Assembly: GCA_034336665.1 (NCBI GenBank)
Contig: CM067592.1
Location: 44,917,761 to 44,981,760 of the forward strand
DNA from: Luscinia megarhynchos
Lineage: Eukaryota > Chordata > Aves > Passeriformes > Turdidae
Reading direction: 5' to 3'
DNA: 64,000 nucleotides
Shown piece by piece: positions 36,753-48,085 of this stretch (positions are counted from its first letter, which is position 1; each line of letters opens with the position of its first letter). Made by a program: the position numbers and the translations under genes. The notes beneath the pieces were generated by a model. That model did no database searches and was not told where the DNA came from. It was given only the letters and a program-made list of their open reading frames with translations.

Positions 36753-37250
36753 TTCTTTCTTTCTTTTCTTTCTTTTCTTTCTTTCTTTCTTTTCTTTCTT
36801 TCTTTTCTTTTCTTTTCTTTTCTTTTCTTTTCTTTTCCCTTTTCTTTCTTTCCTTTCCTTCCTTTCCTTCCTTCCTTCCTTCCTTCCTTCCTTCCTTCCT
36901 CTTCCTTCCTTCCTTCCTTCCTTCCTTCCTTCCTTCCTTCCTTCCTTCCTTCCTTCCTTCCTTCCTTCCTCTTCCTTCCTTCCTTCCTTCCTTCCTTCCT
37001 TCCTTCCTTCCTTCCTTCCTTCCTTCCTTCCTTCCTTCCTTCCTTCCTTCCCTCCCTCCCTCCCTCCCTCCCTCCCTCCCTCCTTCCTTCCTTCCTTCCT
37101 TCCTTCCTTCCTTCTTCCTTCCTTCCTTCCTTCCTTCCTTCCTTCCTTCCTTCCCTTCCTTCCTTCCTTCCTTCCTTCCTTCCTCTCTTTCTCTCTTTCT
37201 TCCTTCCTTTCTTTCTTTCTTTCTCTCTCTTTCTTCCTTTCTTTCTTTTT
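36689..37250. repeat. Compound (TTTC)n(TTCC)n(CCCT)n polypyrimidine array
   Basis: About 560 bp of pure C and T on the plus strand. It has zones: TTTC and TTTTC units (36689-36850), TTCC units (about 36850-37045), a CCCT block (about 37046-37082), TTCC again to about 37185, then mixed TTTC, TCTC and TTCC to 37250. The zoning suggests successive expansion of point-mutated units. It could adopt triplex structure. Frames of over 200 codons in all three plus-strand frames are artefacts of the repeat. It ends about 180 bp before a long CR1 copy. Confidence 0.97.
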
Positions 37251-37429
37251 GAGAAGCAGGTAAAGTCTCCTGCCAGGCTAATAATTTCTCCTGCTATTCA
37301 TCAAATTATACACACTGATTGATATTTTGCCTTCAGTCACAAAAATGGATGAATTTCCAATTCATTCCTCTTACTCCATCTGTACACTGTAATCTCAAAT
37401 GTCCCTGTGTAAATCTTTCCAGGGGTCTC

Positions 37430-39806
37430 CTGAAGACTGGGATCCACTATAGACCACCTGATAAGAGGGAGCATCCCAACAATGCCTCCTTGCTTCAGAT
37501 ACAGGAATTATCATGCTTGCAAGCTCTCATCTGATGGGAGATTTCAACTGGATCTTTGCTGGGAAAGCAGTTCAGCTGGCTGCAAGGAACCCAGGAGGCT
37601 CCTGGAGTAGGTGGGGAACGACTTCCTGGTCCAGGTGTCATGCAGGTCAGGCAGAGGTGTGGAATTCCTGGGTGCTCAGCACTGCAGGGGAGCTCATTAG
37701 AGTCATGGCTGGAAGCAGCCAGGACTGCAAGGGGCACACCCGGACTGAGTTCAGGATCTCAGGGAGTGTGAGGCAGCAGAGAGAAACTCCAGATCCTAAA
37801 TTCAGAGGAGTGAACTTCCAGGAGTTTAAAGGGTTAGTGGATGAGATCACCTGGGAAACTCCTTGAGGACAGAGGAGGGGATTAGAGCTGGCAATTCTTT
37901 AAGGACACTTTTCTTAGAGCACAAGAGCTTTTTGTTCTTGTGTGTAGGAAACTGAGCATGGCAGGCTGGAAACTGGCATGGCTGAGCAAGGATTTTCTCC
38001 TCAAACTGAGGAGTAAGAAGGAAATGTACAAATGGTGGAACCAGATACAGATGACATGAGGAGAGTAAATGGATAGTGAATGTGTAGAAATGGGTTCAGG
38101 AAAGCCAAGGCAATACTGGAACAGGACTTGATAAGGGATAAGTATACTGGTCAGAAAAGAAAGGCCAAGGAGAGTATACTGCCACTGAGTTACAAGAAGG
38201 GTGAACTGGTGACAACTGATATGGAGAAGGCTGAGGAAATCAATGAGTTCTTTCCCTCAGTCTTCAGAGGCAGTCAGGCTGTCCCCTTCTCTCAAATCCC
38301 TTATCCTCTGAGTGAGTGTGGGGGGGAGGGAAGTCCCTCCCACTGTAAGTGAAGAGCAGGTTCAGGATCACTTGATGAAGTTATATAGTCTATAGAACTT
38401 GGTGGCATACACAAGGAAACTGGCTGTTGCCAAGCCATTATATCTCAAATCTGATAAGTCATGTTGGTCAGGCTAAGTCCCTGATTGCTGGAAAAAGGAA
38501 TGTCTCCCACTTTTAAAAAGGGGAGACAGGAAAATCCAGAGAATTATGGATGGGTGAGCATCACCTCTGTGCCAGGGAAGATCACAGAGCAGATCCTCCT
38601 TGCACATATACTAAAAGATATAAAAGACACAAAAGTGATCTGTGGGCAAATTATGCCTGACCAATCTGGTGGCCTTCTATGATGGAGTGATGGCAGTGGC
38701 CTACAAGAGAGGACCAACAGATGTCACCTACCTAGACTTCTGTAAGGACATCAGTGCAGTCCCACACCACATCCTTATCTCCAGATTGGACAGACATTGA
38801 TTTGATAGATGGACTGACTCAGTGTTTAAGGAATTGGCTGGATAGATACAAGCAGAGTTGTGACTCTATGTCCAGGTACAAGCTGGTGACAAGTGATGTC
38901 CATCCGGGCTCTCTGCTGGCACTGGTGCTCTTCAACACCCTCATCAATGGCACAGGCAGTGGGATTGAGTGCATCCCCAGCAGGTTTGGAGATGGCATAA
39001 AGCTGAGCAGTGCAGCTGACACAACAGAAGGATGGATGCCATCCAGAGGGACCTGGACAAACTCAAGAATTGAGCCAAGGAACTCCATGAATTTCAACAA
39101 GTCCAAGTGCCAGGTGCTGCACCTGGATCAGCAATCCCAGATGTAAACACAGGCTGGGAGATGAACTCACTGAGAGCAGCCCTGCGGAGGAGGCTCAAAA
39201 AGCCATCTGCATCCTCAGATGCATCAAAAGTAGTGCAGCTAGCTGGTCAAGGGAGGTGATTTTCCCCCTCTACCTTGCCCTCATGAAGACCCAGCTGGAG
39301 TACTGTGTCCAGGTCTCAGTTCTTCAACACAAGACATGGACCTGTAGGAGTGGGTCCAGAGAAAGGTCACAAAGATGATCAAAGGGATGGAGCACATCTC
39401 CTGTGAAGACAGACCAAGAGATCTGAGGTTGTTCAGCCTAGAGAAGAGGCTGAGGTCAAGGAGACCTCATTACAGCCTTTCAGTGCCTTTAGGGGGCTTA
39501 TAAAAAAGTCAGGAGAGGGACATTTTATATGGGCAGATAAGGGGCAATTATACTGAAAATTTTAAATTGACATAGGACAGCTTTAGATGAGATCTTGTGA
39601 AGGAATTCTTTACTGTGTGGGGCAGTAAAGCACTGGCACAGGTTACCAGTGAGAAGATGTGAATTCTCCACCTCTGGCTGTGTTCCAGCTTGGGTTAAAT
39701 GGAGTCCTAAACAACATGACTTAGTGAATGGTGTCCCTGCACATGGCAGGGAGCTGGAACTAGAGGATCTTTAAGGTACCTTCCAAACCTAAACATTGTA
39801 TGCTCC
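37430..39806 (+). mobile_element. Long CR1 LINE copy with decayed ORF2 (endonuclease to 3' end)
   Basis: This is the longest element in the window, about 2.4 kb. It enters CR1 in the endonuclease part of ORF2: 'CCACTATAGACCACCTGAT', a 'LMGDFNW' peptide near 37540 (the GDFN motif is kept), and 'NFQEFKGLVDEITWETP' near 37815. It continues through the ORF2 linker ('GGTGAACTGGTGACAACTG', 'GAGAAGGCTGAGGAAATCAATG') into reverse transcriptase near 38750-39145. Peptides resembling TSDVHPGSLLALVLFN and SGIECIPSRFGDGIKLS occur there, so the catalytic F-A-D-D box is altered to F-G-D-G. Frameshifts and stops break the frame repeatedly. The 3' region ends at 'GGTACCTTCCAAACC' plus a diverged tail near 39806. 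The element is dead. The 5' start is approximate. Confidence 0.93.
38754..39146 (+). pseudogene. CR1 reverse transcriptase remnant
   Basis: A 130-codon open stretch within the CR1 copy encodes part of its reverse transcriptase. The palm region is recognisable (…VLFNTLINGTGSGIEC…), but the two catalytic aspartates expected in the F-A-D-D box read as FGDG. The frame slips relative to the consensus after about residue 90 (SSAADTTEGWMPS), regains CR1 similarity at NFNKSKCQVLHL, and then stops. Upstream ORF2 is broken by stops. It cannot make active enzyme. Confidence 0.85.
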
Positions 39807-41474
39807 TGTGCATGGGAACTTGTGACAGAAGAAGTTGCTGTACTGAGGATGCCAACATCCTTGGAAGCACATTTTGCACTATTTACTTCACAGTATATGA
39901 GGCTGAGCATAAAGCCAGACCATTTTTCAAAGACTCCAAGAATCCCGTAGCAATTAAGCTCTTTTCAAAAAATAAACCTCTTTGCTGTGTACAGACCACA
40001 TACGTATTGCTAGGATTCATTATGTTCAGGCATTGATTCCTGTCCCTTCTTCTTCCTAAAGTCTTCAATTCCAACCATGTGGCTGTGACCCAGGGTGACT
40101 ATGAAACCAAGCTGGCCAATTTGATTGGTCTGTGAGGCCTCCAGTGTCAATGAAGCAGATGAATGACGCTTTTCTGACCCTTCAATATATTCAGCTGTAC
40201 AAGGAATCTTGCTATGAAATACACACTAATATAAAGGTGTTTCCAATCTACTGTTAATTTATTCCAGGCCAGGAAAAGACCAGGTTAAAAGAGGATAATG
40301 TACTTTGATACAAAGTCTGACTGTGTCTTTGAATGCAGTCACAATATCAGCATAATTATGTCAATATATAATCAGGCAATTATACTGGTATATTTTCATA
40401 TTCATCTAGCAATTTTTATTTGAGACCAGACTGCCTAGTACAAGAGTGCTAGGACTATACAAATTACAGTTGCTTAATAATAGACTCTGAGTTATCCATT
40501 GTATAGTCTAGGCTACAATAATAAGAGACTCCAGCTTAGTATTAAGTGACTATTCTCAAAAGCAGTTACTGTTGCTAGATATAGCGACTTCCTGCTGACC
40601 CAAGTAGCACAAACACCACTAACAGCCACAAAAGGATGTCAGATTACTCTGTAAGGCTGCTCCATAATGGAGCTTCCAGTCTCAGTGTCAGCAGCAGCAC
40701 AGACCATTCCTGGCAGTATACCTCTTCCAGCTCCACCTAGATCATTAAGGACTATCAAGAAAAGATTTTTCACAACTAGCTTTGCTCTTATCCCTGCCAG
40801 GCTAACCAAGGAGAAAACATGTAGTGTGCTCCAAAATGGAAATACCACAAACAAAACATTTAAATTTTTCCATACAATGGTTTGCAGAGACAGTCTCTCA
40901 CAGAGGGCCTTTGTTTAAGGAAACGGGGGAAATAGACATCAGAAAGACCAACATTCTTGTGATGTACTGGGACAATCTTTAGAAGAAGCAGTGCAGCTTG
41001 TTAACCTATTCAGGCCAGACTGAATATTTAGGCTAGAGAAAGTCTGACTTGTGTGATGAAGCAAAAGTTGTAACAAAAACAGTGAAGAGACAATGACATC
41101 AGCACACAGTGGAACATACTGCATCTGTGAGCACTGATAAAATCAGAGATTTCCTTATAACAGGAAGCCTAGTGCCTACAAGTTTTATCAGCTGAATAGG
41201 ATTCTGAGCGGAAACAAAAGTGCTAGCTCCTGACAAAATTTTGAGTTTGGTATTTGCCAGTACTGAACTTTTCCTCTAATCCTTTTCCTCTAATCAGTGC
41301 CTCCTGCCTTGGGAACAATTATCCCTACACAGGTCCTCCTGCCCACTCATGAGAGGACAAGAAAACCTTCAAACTGGCACATAACACAGAAATTAGAGAA
41401 ACAGTTTCTTTTAACTTGTGTCTAGGTTACACAGCATACACACCCTGTACTCTTCTGCGTTTTGCTTTTGATAG
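39807..41474. other. Unannotated non-coding DNA
   Basis: Nothing recognisable between two CR1 copies. Short frames only. Confidence 0.45.
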
Positions 41475-41928
41475 AACACCAGGTTGAAAGTAACCTCAAA
41501 TATCATTTGGTCCAAAACATTCTTGACATAAGCACAGGCTAGACAAGATAGGCCAGCAGACCATCCAAATGACTCTTAAAAATCACCAATGCTAGAGTAT
41601 CCACCACTGCCCTGGGGACATTATTGCTATTGTTGATTTCTCTCATCGTGAAAAACTTTCTTCCCATGGCAAATTGGAATTTCACCAGTATCTTGTGCCC
41701 TTCATCATCTTTTCCATGTGATTCATTGTAGAAAGGGTGTCTTCATCTTCTTTGTAGTTAAACTCTAAATACTGGAACATGGTGTTAAGGTCTTCCCTAA
41801 ACCTTCTTTTCTCAAGGATGAACAAACCTGGCCCTCTCAGCAGCTCCTCATATAACGGGTTCTGTCCTTTGGTCCTCTTTGTTATCCTTCTCTGGACCCT
41901 CTCCAACCCATTCATAATTTTCTTCTTA
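41475..41928 (-). mobile_element. CR1 LINE 3' fragment, diverged subfamily
   Basis: Reverse-complement CR1 blocks are in order: 'CACCAGGTTGAAAGTAACCTC', 'GCTAGACAAGATAGGCCAGCA', 'GAGTATCCACCACTGCCCTGGG', 'CTCATCGTGAAAAACTTTC', 'TTTCCATGTGATTCATTGTAG', 'AAATACTGGAACATGGTG', 'CTTCTTTTCTCAAGGATGAAC' and 'CTTCTCTGGACCCTCTCCAACC'. The divergence and wording differ from the adjacent copy, showing a separate, probably older, subfamily. A 96-codon minus-strand frame through it has no known function. Confidence 0.9.
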
Positions 41929-41936
41929 GAATCATT

Positions 41937-42715
41937 TAGGTTGGAAAAGACCTTTAAGATCATCGAATCCAACTACTAACCTAACACTGTGAAGTCCACC
42001 ACCAACCATGTCCCCAAATGCCACATCCAGATGTCTTTTAAATACCTCCAGGGATGCTGACTTCACCATTTCACTGGTCTGATGCAATGCTTGAGAACCC
42101 TTCTTCTGGCAAAATTTTTCCTGATATCCAAGCTCCACTGGAACAACCTGAGGCCATTTCCTTTATTCCTGTCCCTTGTTACCTGGGAGAAGAGACCAAC
42201 AGCCACCTGGCTACAGGCTCCCTTCTGGCAGTTGCAGAGAGATAAGGTCACCTCTGAGCCTCCTCTTCTCCAGGCTAAATAATCCCATTCTCTCAGCTGC
42301 TCCTCATTGTGCTCCAGACCCTTCACCAGCTCCACTGCCCTCTCTGGACATGCTCCAGCATTTCAATGTCTTTTCCCGTAGTGAGGGGCCCAGAACTGGA
42401 CACAGGACTCAAGGTATGGCCTCATCAGTGCCAAGTACAAGGGGACAGTCCCTGCCCTGGTCCTGCTGGCCACATTATTGCTGACACAGGCCAGGATGCC
42501 ACTGGCCTTCTTGGCCACCTGGGCATTGGATGGCTCATGTTCAGTGGCTGTCAATCAGCACCCCCACGTCCTTTTCAGCTGGGTCACTTTTCAGCCCCCA
42601 GTGTTCAGTGTTGCTCCCTGGGGTTGTTGTGACCCAAGTGCAGGATCCTCATACAAATGGCCTCAGCACTGACCAGAGCTCTCTGCAGAGTTTTCCTGCT
42701 CTCAAGCAGATCAGC
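41937..42715 (-). mobile_element. CR1 LINE 3' fragment abutting another CR1
   Basis: It begins on the plus strand with TAGAATCATTTAGGTTGGAA, the reverse complement of the CR1 3' end. It runs through 'CTTTAAGATCATCGAATCC', 'ACATCCAGATGTCTTTTAAA', 'CTTCTTCTGGCAAAATTTTTC', 'CTCCTCTTCTCCAGGCTAAA', 'TGAGGGGCCCAGAACTGG', 'CACTGGCCTTCTTGGCCACC', 'GGGGTTGTTGTGACCCAAG' and 'CATACAAATGGCC', and ends near 'TGCTCTCAAGCAGATCAGCAG'. Its 3' end lies within ten bases of the broken end of the neighbouring CR1, in the same orientation. It may have inserted into that copy. Internal deletions are present near 42640. Confidence 0.93.
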
Positions 42716-45700
42716 AGTATTCTTATGTTTCATTGCATTTGCTGCTGGCAACACACACAAAGCCTTGAGCACCTTCTGGGCTTGACATACCGACTCTGTC
42801 ACATAGCTGTTCTGAACAAATTCAGGAACCATCACAACCTTCCTTCTCACCGAAGCTGTGAAATGAAGGGATTTTACCTGATTTGCCCAAGTTGTTTTTT
42901 GTTGTTTGTTTTTTTTTTTAACTAATCATCAGTTCTAAAACATTACATTGAGCTGACAAGCTAAATCAGGTTTTCTGCTGATCTCCCTGCAATGTCAGCT
43001 TGCTTTTCCTCCCTCTGTCATTTTTCTTGTCTGCAATATAAAACATGAACAAGGTCTAAGAGAGACTTGACAAGAGCTTTATTTACTGTCTAGGTAATGT
43101 AAGATTTGTATGCAGCCATCGGAGAAATCTACCCTGAATATTAATCTGATATTGCTAAAAACAATATATTGGTACAGCAGCTTACCTATTAAGCTCAAGA
43201 ATCCATGCAATGAACTTGTCAACATTTATAACTCTAAATTAACTGCTATAATAACTCTAAATACAATCCTGTTTCTGGGTTTCAGGCTGCATTCAAGGCT
43301 TCAGTCTACAAACTACAGTGGCCTGGTACAGGCTGATCTACCACTAGCTGAGCTGTAGCTCACAATATGTAAAGCACAGTTTTTTTGACAAAGCCCCTTG
43401 CTTTCATCAATATTTCTAGCCTTTCTTCAGTACTTCTTTCACTACCTTGAAAAATGTCTGCTCCGAGTCTAATTTCAGATTGTCATGTAGGATAAAGGAC
43501 AAGCAAAGAAAGAAGACCCCTTCTTACACATTTGCATGGACTTTCCCATCTTACTGCTAGCCCTAATCACAGAAAGTTGCTAATATTTACTGTCATACTG
43601 GTAAAGAACACATTTTATTCTGATGTTGCACAGAGCTGAATAAGAATCTAAGAGAGGTTGAGGGACACTTATCTGCTGTTCTAGTCTGACCATGCTGGAA
43701 GCAGTTTCATTTCAAATGAGGCTTGTGTTTTCACAGCTTAAACTTGAATACAGAATTCAGTTGTTTCCACCACAAAGCACAGGCAGGCCCTTGGATAAGT
43801 TCAACCCTTGGGAAGAATGCTAGGCATGTTTAAGTTGTCATTACAGGGTACACAGTCAATCCTACCCCATCACTAGAAAGGGATCATTTTGCTGCTTCCC
43901 CCAAATCTCCAAGGAGCCATTGGGAGGTAGAGACCAGGCTCCCCTTGTTTCACAGGCTGGGCAATCACCAACAGCAAGATGAACCTGCCGATATGGAACA
44001 TGGAATCTTAACCTTGTGTTATGGACCTCGCTGTGCACCTCCCCCAAATCATGTATTTTTGCACTTGCATCATCCTAGTAAACTGCAAAACCTTTCCTGG
44101 GTAATACACTTATTGAAAACACTAGCTGAAGAGCAATTGGCCATCATACACCCGGAAAAGGAAAAGCAGATAATATGGGCAGTCTTGGCAAATCTGTGTA
44201 CAAGCAGCCTAAATTCTCACTGAAAGCCATTATGCCATTAATTAATACCTGGCATCAGTGTGCCATCCAAATAATGCAGATTTTCTGTGGCACTCCGCAG
44301 GGTCATGAGACCAGCTGAACAAACAGCAGCGTGGTGATTTACATCTATTTTTGTCTATTCAGCATAGGCTCACCAGCCCTTCCCTTTCCAGTCACATAAC
44401 AGTACTCAAACTCATGCCTTCTGTTTAAAAGGACATTCTGAGACAGGCCAAGGATTCAGCTTTAGTCTGTCAGAATATATCCTAACGTATTCAATAATAT
44501 TTTATATCGTTATATATCCAGTAATAGCATGCAGTGCCTACCTCTCTGTGTTCCTAAGGTAATTGGTTTGCAACAATATTGCAACTCTGTCTTGCATGTC
44601 ATCCCATTCGCAGATGGATTTGGTTTAGTAGGACATGATGCAATTTTAAGAAAATGTTGATTGGCAGTGATTAAATCACACACTGAAGAATTCACTTACC
44701 TTCCTTGTGTCAGACATTCTCTTGATCTTTCCAACATACAGATGAAGTTGGGTCATCCTCTTTCTCTTTCAACATTTAACTGTGGAAGCAATACCAGTTT
44801 TCTGCTGGACTCCCCACAGTATTCAAATAACATACCATGAAAACACAATCTCACTTTTTCAGATTTCCCCGAGCAGCAATTTTGAGATCTTGCAAAAGCT
44901 CTCTTCATCTTAGGATGGAAATATATCACCAGTTTTATGCATTGTGACTGTACCATTTGTTTGTAAAAGTACCTACTGAATGTATTCCTTCTTGTGGAAG
45001 CACCCCAAGCTCAGGTGCCCCTGAAGAAACCAGGTGTAACTATGTGCCCTCTTTGTAATTCTTCTCGCCTCCCTTTGCATCTGAGTTGAGTTTTCCTTTC
45101 TGTGCTAGCTTGCTCCACTCTGCTTATATATCCACATAACTCACTCTAATTTATTGCCAGAAAAATATTGCTTCATTGGAAGTTTTTGCTCAATACTTAG
45201 AGCACACACATACCATTTTAAAATATAAGGGTGAAGGGTGATCAGGAAAGAAATGTGACTCTGCCACTAAGAGAAGTATTTTATCTTTTCCAAGATAAAA
45301 ATATTTGCTGAACTGCTTTGAATTACTGTTTTTACAGTTTTACCAGCATGTAGATAGTTGTTTGCCTAGGCATCACTCTAAAATGCACATTTATTATCTC
45401 ATTTCCATGGCTAAGAAGAAATGCTTTTATTAAAGAAAACAAAGCATACACACAAAAAAGCTCTGCAGTGGCAAAATCTATTACTAAATCATGTTTTCAT
45501 GCAACTAATTCTGATAGCAGCCACAAACAGTTCTTCCTTTAACCACTGGTTAGAATTCTTTGCTAGTATGGTCAACAGTCTTACAAAGTGCAACTTGCCA
45601 TGAAATATATTGCGCCCAAACCTTCCTTCACATAAACAGAATGCGTCAAGAGGAAAATCTTTAAAAGGAAATTAAGGTACCTGAACTCCAACTGATTCTG

Positions 45701-46290
45701 GAACAGGCATGTTCAGACACACAAATATGTGATGAATTGTTCTTGAAAAAAGAATGTTCAATTTTATATTAAGAAAAGATGCCTTTGGTTGCATTTCTTT
45801 GTTACAATTTGAAGAGTTTGCTTACAGACAGGGTCGTCTGAATGCTAAGATATACTGGAAATATCAGTGGAGCTACCAAACCCAGGTCTAAATGTCCAGA
45901 AGAGAAAGTGCAACAATTCTAAAATTCAGTGGACACTAGAAGAAAAAGAACTTGTAGGTCTCTGTTCTCACGAATGCAAGCCTATGATCACCTGGAAACA
46001 AAAGGCACTGCCAAATCTGTGCTACAGAAATGTTTCATCACAAATTCATCTGATTGAATTGAAAGATAAAAGCTTGCCCCCAAGAGAGGAAAGACTAGGA
46101 CCTTTCTAGTCCCTGGTTCTATTATGAGATCCTTGACAATAAATCCACAGAAATTTTTTGGGGTGATCTTAAAGCAGTAGAAAACGGCCATCACATTACA
46201 CTGAACAACAGAAGAACAAGATTCAACATTGGATGAAGAAGGATCACAGGGACAGGTGAAAATAAAGCCTGCAGAACTGATGCAAAATGT
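42716..46290. other. Unannotated non-coding DNA
   Basis: No exon or element recognised. A T-rich patch lies at about 42893-42921. Open frames are short. Confidence 0.42.
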
Positions 46291-46554
46291 TTTCCTGGTT
46301 TGAGCAAAACACAGGGTTAATTTTTCACAGTACCTGTGAGGGAATGGAACCTGGAGCTGTGCGGCATGGCGAAGACACAAACACTGTTTGGTAATACCTT
46401 TCACCACTGTCAGGTGCAGGGGAAATAGACTCTCCTCCAAGAAGAAAGATGTCTCTTTCTTGTCAGGAAATAAATTGTGATGGGCATAGGGTCTGTCCAC
46501 CATTGTTTCATTGTCCCAGGTTTGGTAAGCACTTTGCACCCTCTCTTTGAACAC
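45988..46554 (-). other. Open reading frame of unknown meaning, 188 codons, partly antisense to an LTR
   Basis: This is the longest non-repetitive frame in the window. Its N-terminal half (46291-46554) is antisense to the solo LTR at 46291-46788, so that part is derived from LTR U3-like sequence. The C-terminal half runs into unannotated DNA. I recognise no domain. The stop-free length is a little greater than expected by chance for this base composition. There is no promoter, splice or codon-usage support. Most likely fortuitous. Antisense transcription from an LTR is possible but unsupported here. Confidence 0.12.
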
Positions 46555-46788
46555 TTTTATTATTAGTATTGTTGCTGATATTTCTGTTTAATTTCTTATC
46601 TCATTGCTTTTCCCAGTAATTCGTCCTTAGCTCAAGCCCTAATCTCTGCCTTTTACACCTCCAAATCCTCTTGCCAGCCACCCTTGGGCAGAACAGAAAA
46701 GGAGGGGAAGTGAGTGAGCAGCATGTGGTTTTGAAGTCTCAGGGAGGGGGGAGATTAAGTTGGGGGATACCATTCCTAAATAACTACA
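46291..46788 (+). mobile_element. Solo LTR, avian ERVL-like, with intact target duplication
   Basis: The 498-bp block begins TTTCCTGGTTTGAGC, one base from the usual TGTCCTGGTTT start. It continues 'AACACAGGGTTAATTTTTC' style, 'CTTTCACCACTGTCAGGTGCA', 'GGGGAAATAGACTCTCCTCC', 'GTCCACCATTGTTTCATTG', 'TTTGAACACTTTTATTATTA', 'GCTTTTCCCAGTAATTCGTCC' and ends 'ACCATTCCTAAATAACTACA', matching the common avian LTR end AAACCACGACA with changes. The five bases AATGT flank it exactly (46286-46290 and 46789-46793). No internal genes remain. It has no coding potential of its own. Confidence 0.85.
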
Positions 46789-47903
46789 AATGTAAATTGA
46801 GGCTGTGCCAGACCTTTTGAATATGGCTTGGTCTATCAACCTTTACGTCCTTCCCTTCCTCTCCTCCTTTTTTCTTCCAAAGATAGACAAGAAAGTATAG
46901 GGAAGCGGGCTACCGAAACACATCTGGCACCAAAGCAGGATTTTCCAAGGGTTTGGATGGAATTCTAGGGCCAGCTTTCCCATGCACACCATGTGCTCAC
47001 TTCTGATCTTCATTTCTGATCTCTCCTTCAATTCTTATTCCTATAGTGCACAGGGCTGGTAAACTCAGGTCTGGATCACTAGCTCAAAGAATAAGGTCTG
47101 AAGCACTTCAGGCATTAGTGCAGCATCTTTTGGCTGTGGGTACAGACCATCATGCCAAACATTTGGGAGCTCTAGAGGAGATTATGCTAAATACACAGGC
47201 AGAGTCATACAGGCAGCAAAAAGGTCTTGATGAGCTCCCAAAACTGGTTTTAATTGCACTATTTCTCATCTGTGTCCCAGGTCACTTGTTTTACTTCACA
47301 CATCTCAAGGACAGAGCCTGAGATTTCACACTCAGTACAGAAGACATTAGCAGAAAATCTCATCATGCCCAGAACTTTTTAATGACATTGGGGCTTTTGA
47401 AAAGCTCAGTTAATGATTGATACCTCCAGTTTCTAAGTTCAAGCATCCAGCTCTGATAGAAAAGACCATCAAAATTTTTCAGTTTGATACTGATAAACCT
47501 CTGCAGCCCCTTGACTTTCTGCTGTCTTTTGAGAAATGGATGTTTCTGAAAACATAAATCCAGATCTATATTCTACTTCTCTGCCTGCCTTAGCTGCTAA
47601 GATCAGCTTTCCACCAAGGACAAAGGTACAGTTTGTACAGTGAACTGCCCTGCACCCTGTCTCTTTTTTCTGTGTTCAATATTTCTGTTCAGTGGCGATG
47701 TGAGACAAGATGCCTTTGGGTGCTTCCCTACTGCCTTTGGCAGGTTCCCAACCTCTGCAGTCCCAGCAATTCTTTCCTTTTTTCTTCTTTTTTAATTGAG
47801 GAAGATATTCTTGGGGAAAACCAGGGCCTTCCAAGTATGGCATCCAGTGCAAAATATACAGTAAAAAAGTCCAGAACACCCTCCTGTGATTCTGACAATG
47901 GTT
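46789..47903. other. Unannotated non-coding DNA
   Basis: Nothing recognisable beyond the target-site copy at its left edge. Confidence 0.45.
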
Positions 47904-48085
47904 AAATCACAGAACATTTCAAGCTGAAAGGGATCTCTGGGGATCTTTACCAAAAGCCTTCTCAAAGCAAGGCTAGTTACAAAGTTAAATCAGGCTGTCC
48001 AGAGTCTTGCCCACTCTTGTTCTGGAAATCTCCAAGCAAAGGAATACCACAACCTCTCCTTTTACAATTATTCTCTAAGTGAAAG
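47904..48085 (-). mobile_element. CR1 LINE 3' fragment
   Basis: Reverse-complement CR1 3' end: AAATCACAGAACATTTCAAG, 'GGATCTCTGGGGATCTTTACC', 'CTTCTCAAAGCAAGGCTAG', 'AAATCAGGCTGTCCAGAGTC', 'GGAAATCTCCAAGCAAAGGAA' and 'CCACAACCTCTCC', ending near a 'TTCTCTAAGTGAAAG' stretch. This is the subfamily with the 'CTGCTCAAAGCAGGG' block. Short and diverged. Confidence 0.82.

Noticed and set aside
36613..37322. Three plus-strand frames of more than 200 codons rich in Phe, Ser, Leu and Pro
   Set aside because: They are translations of the TTTC/TTCC array in all three frames.
42176..42925. Group of 60-130 codon frames on both strands
   Set aside because: All or mostly within the minus-strand CR1 copy; no independent gene evidence.
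46020..46055. Minus-strand peptide EFVMK, like the start of complexin-1 (MEFVMKQALG)
   Set aside because: The preceding codon is Asp rather than the initiating Met, the following residues do not match, and no GT donor lies at the expected place. Five matching residues are compatible with chance in six frames.
46843..46890. Minus-strand peptide GRKKEERKG, resembling the Lys/Glu-rich start of the last complexin exon
   Set aside because: It lies on the wrong side of the known exon for a downstream exon, and the similarity does not extend.
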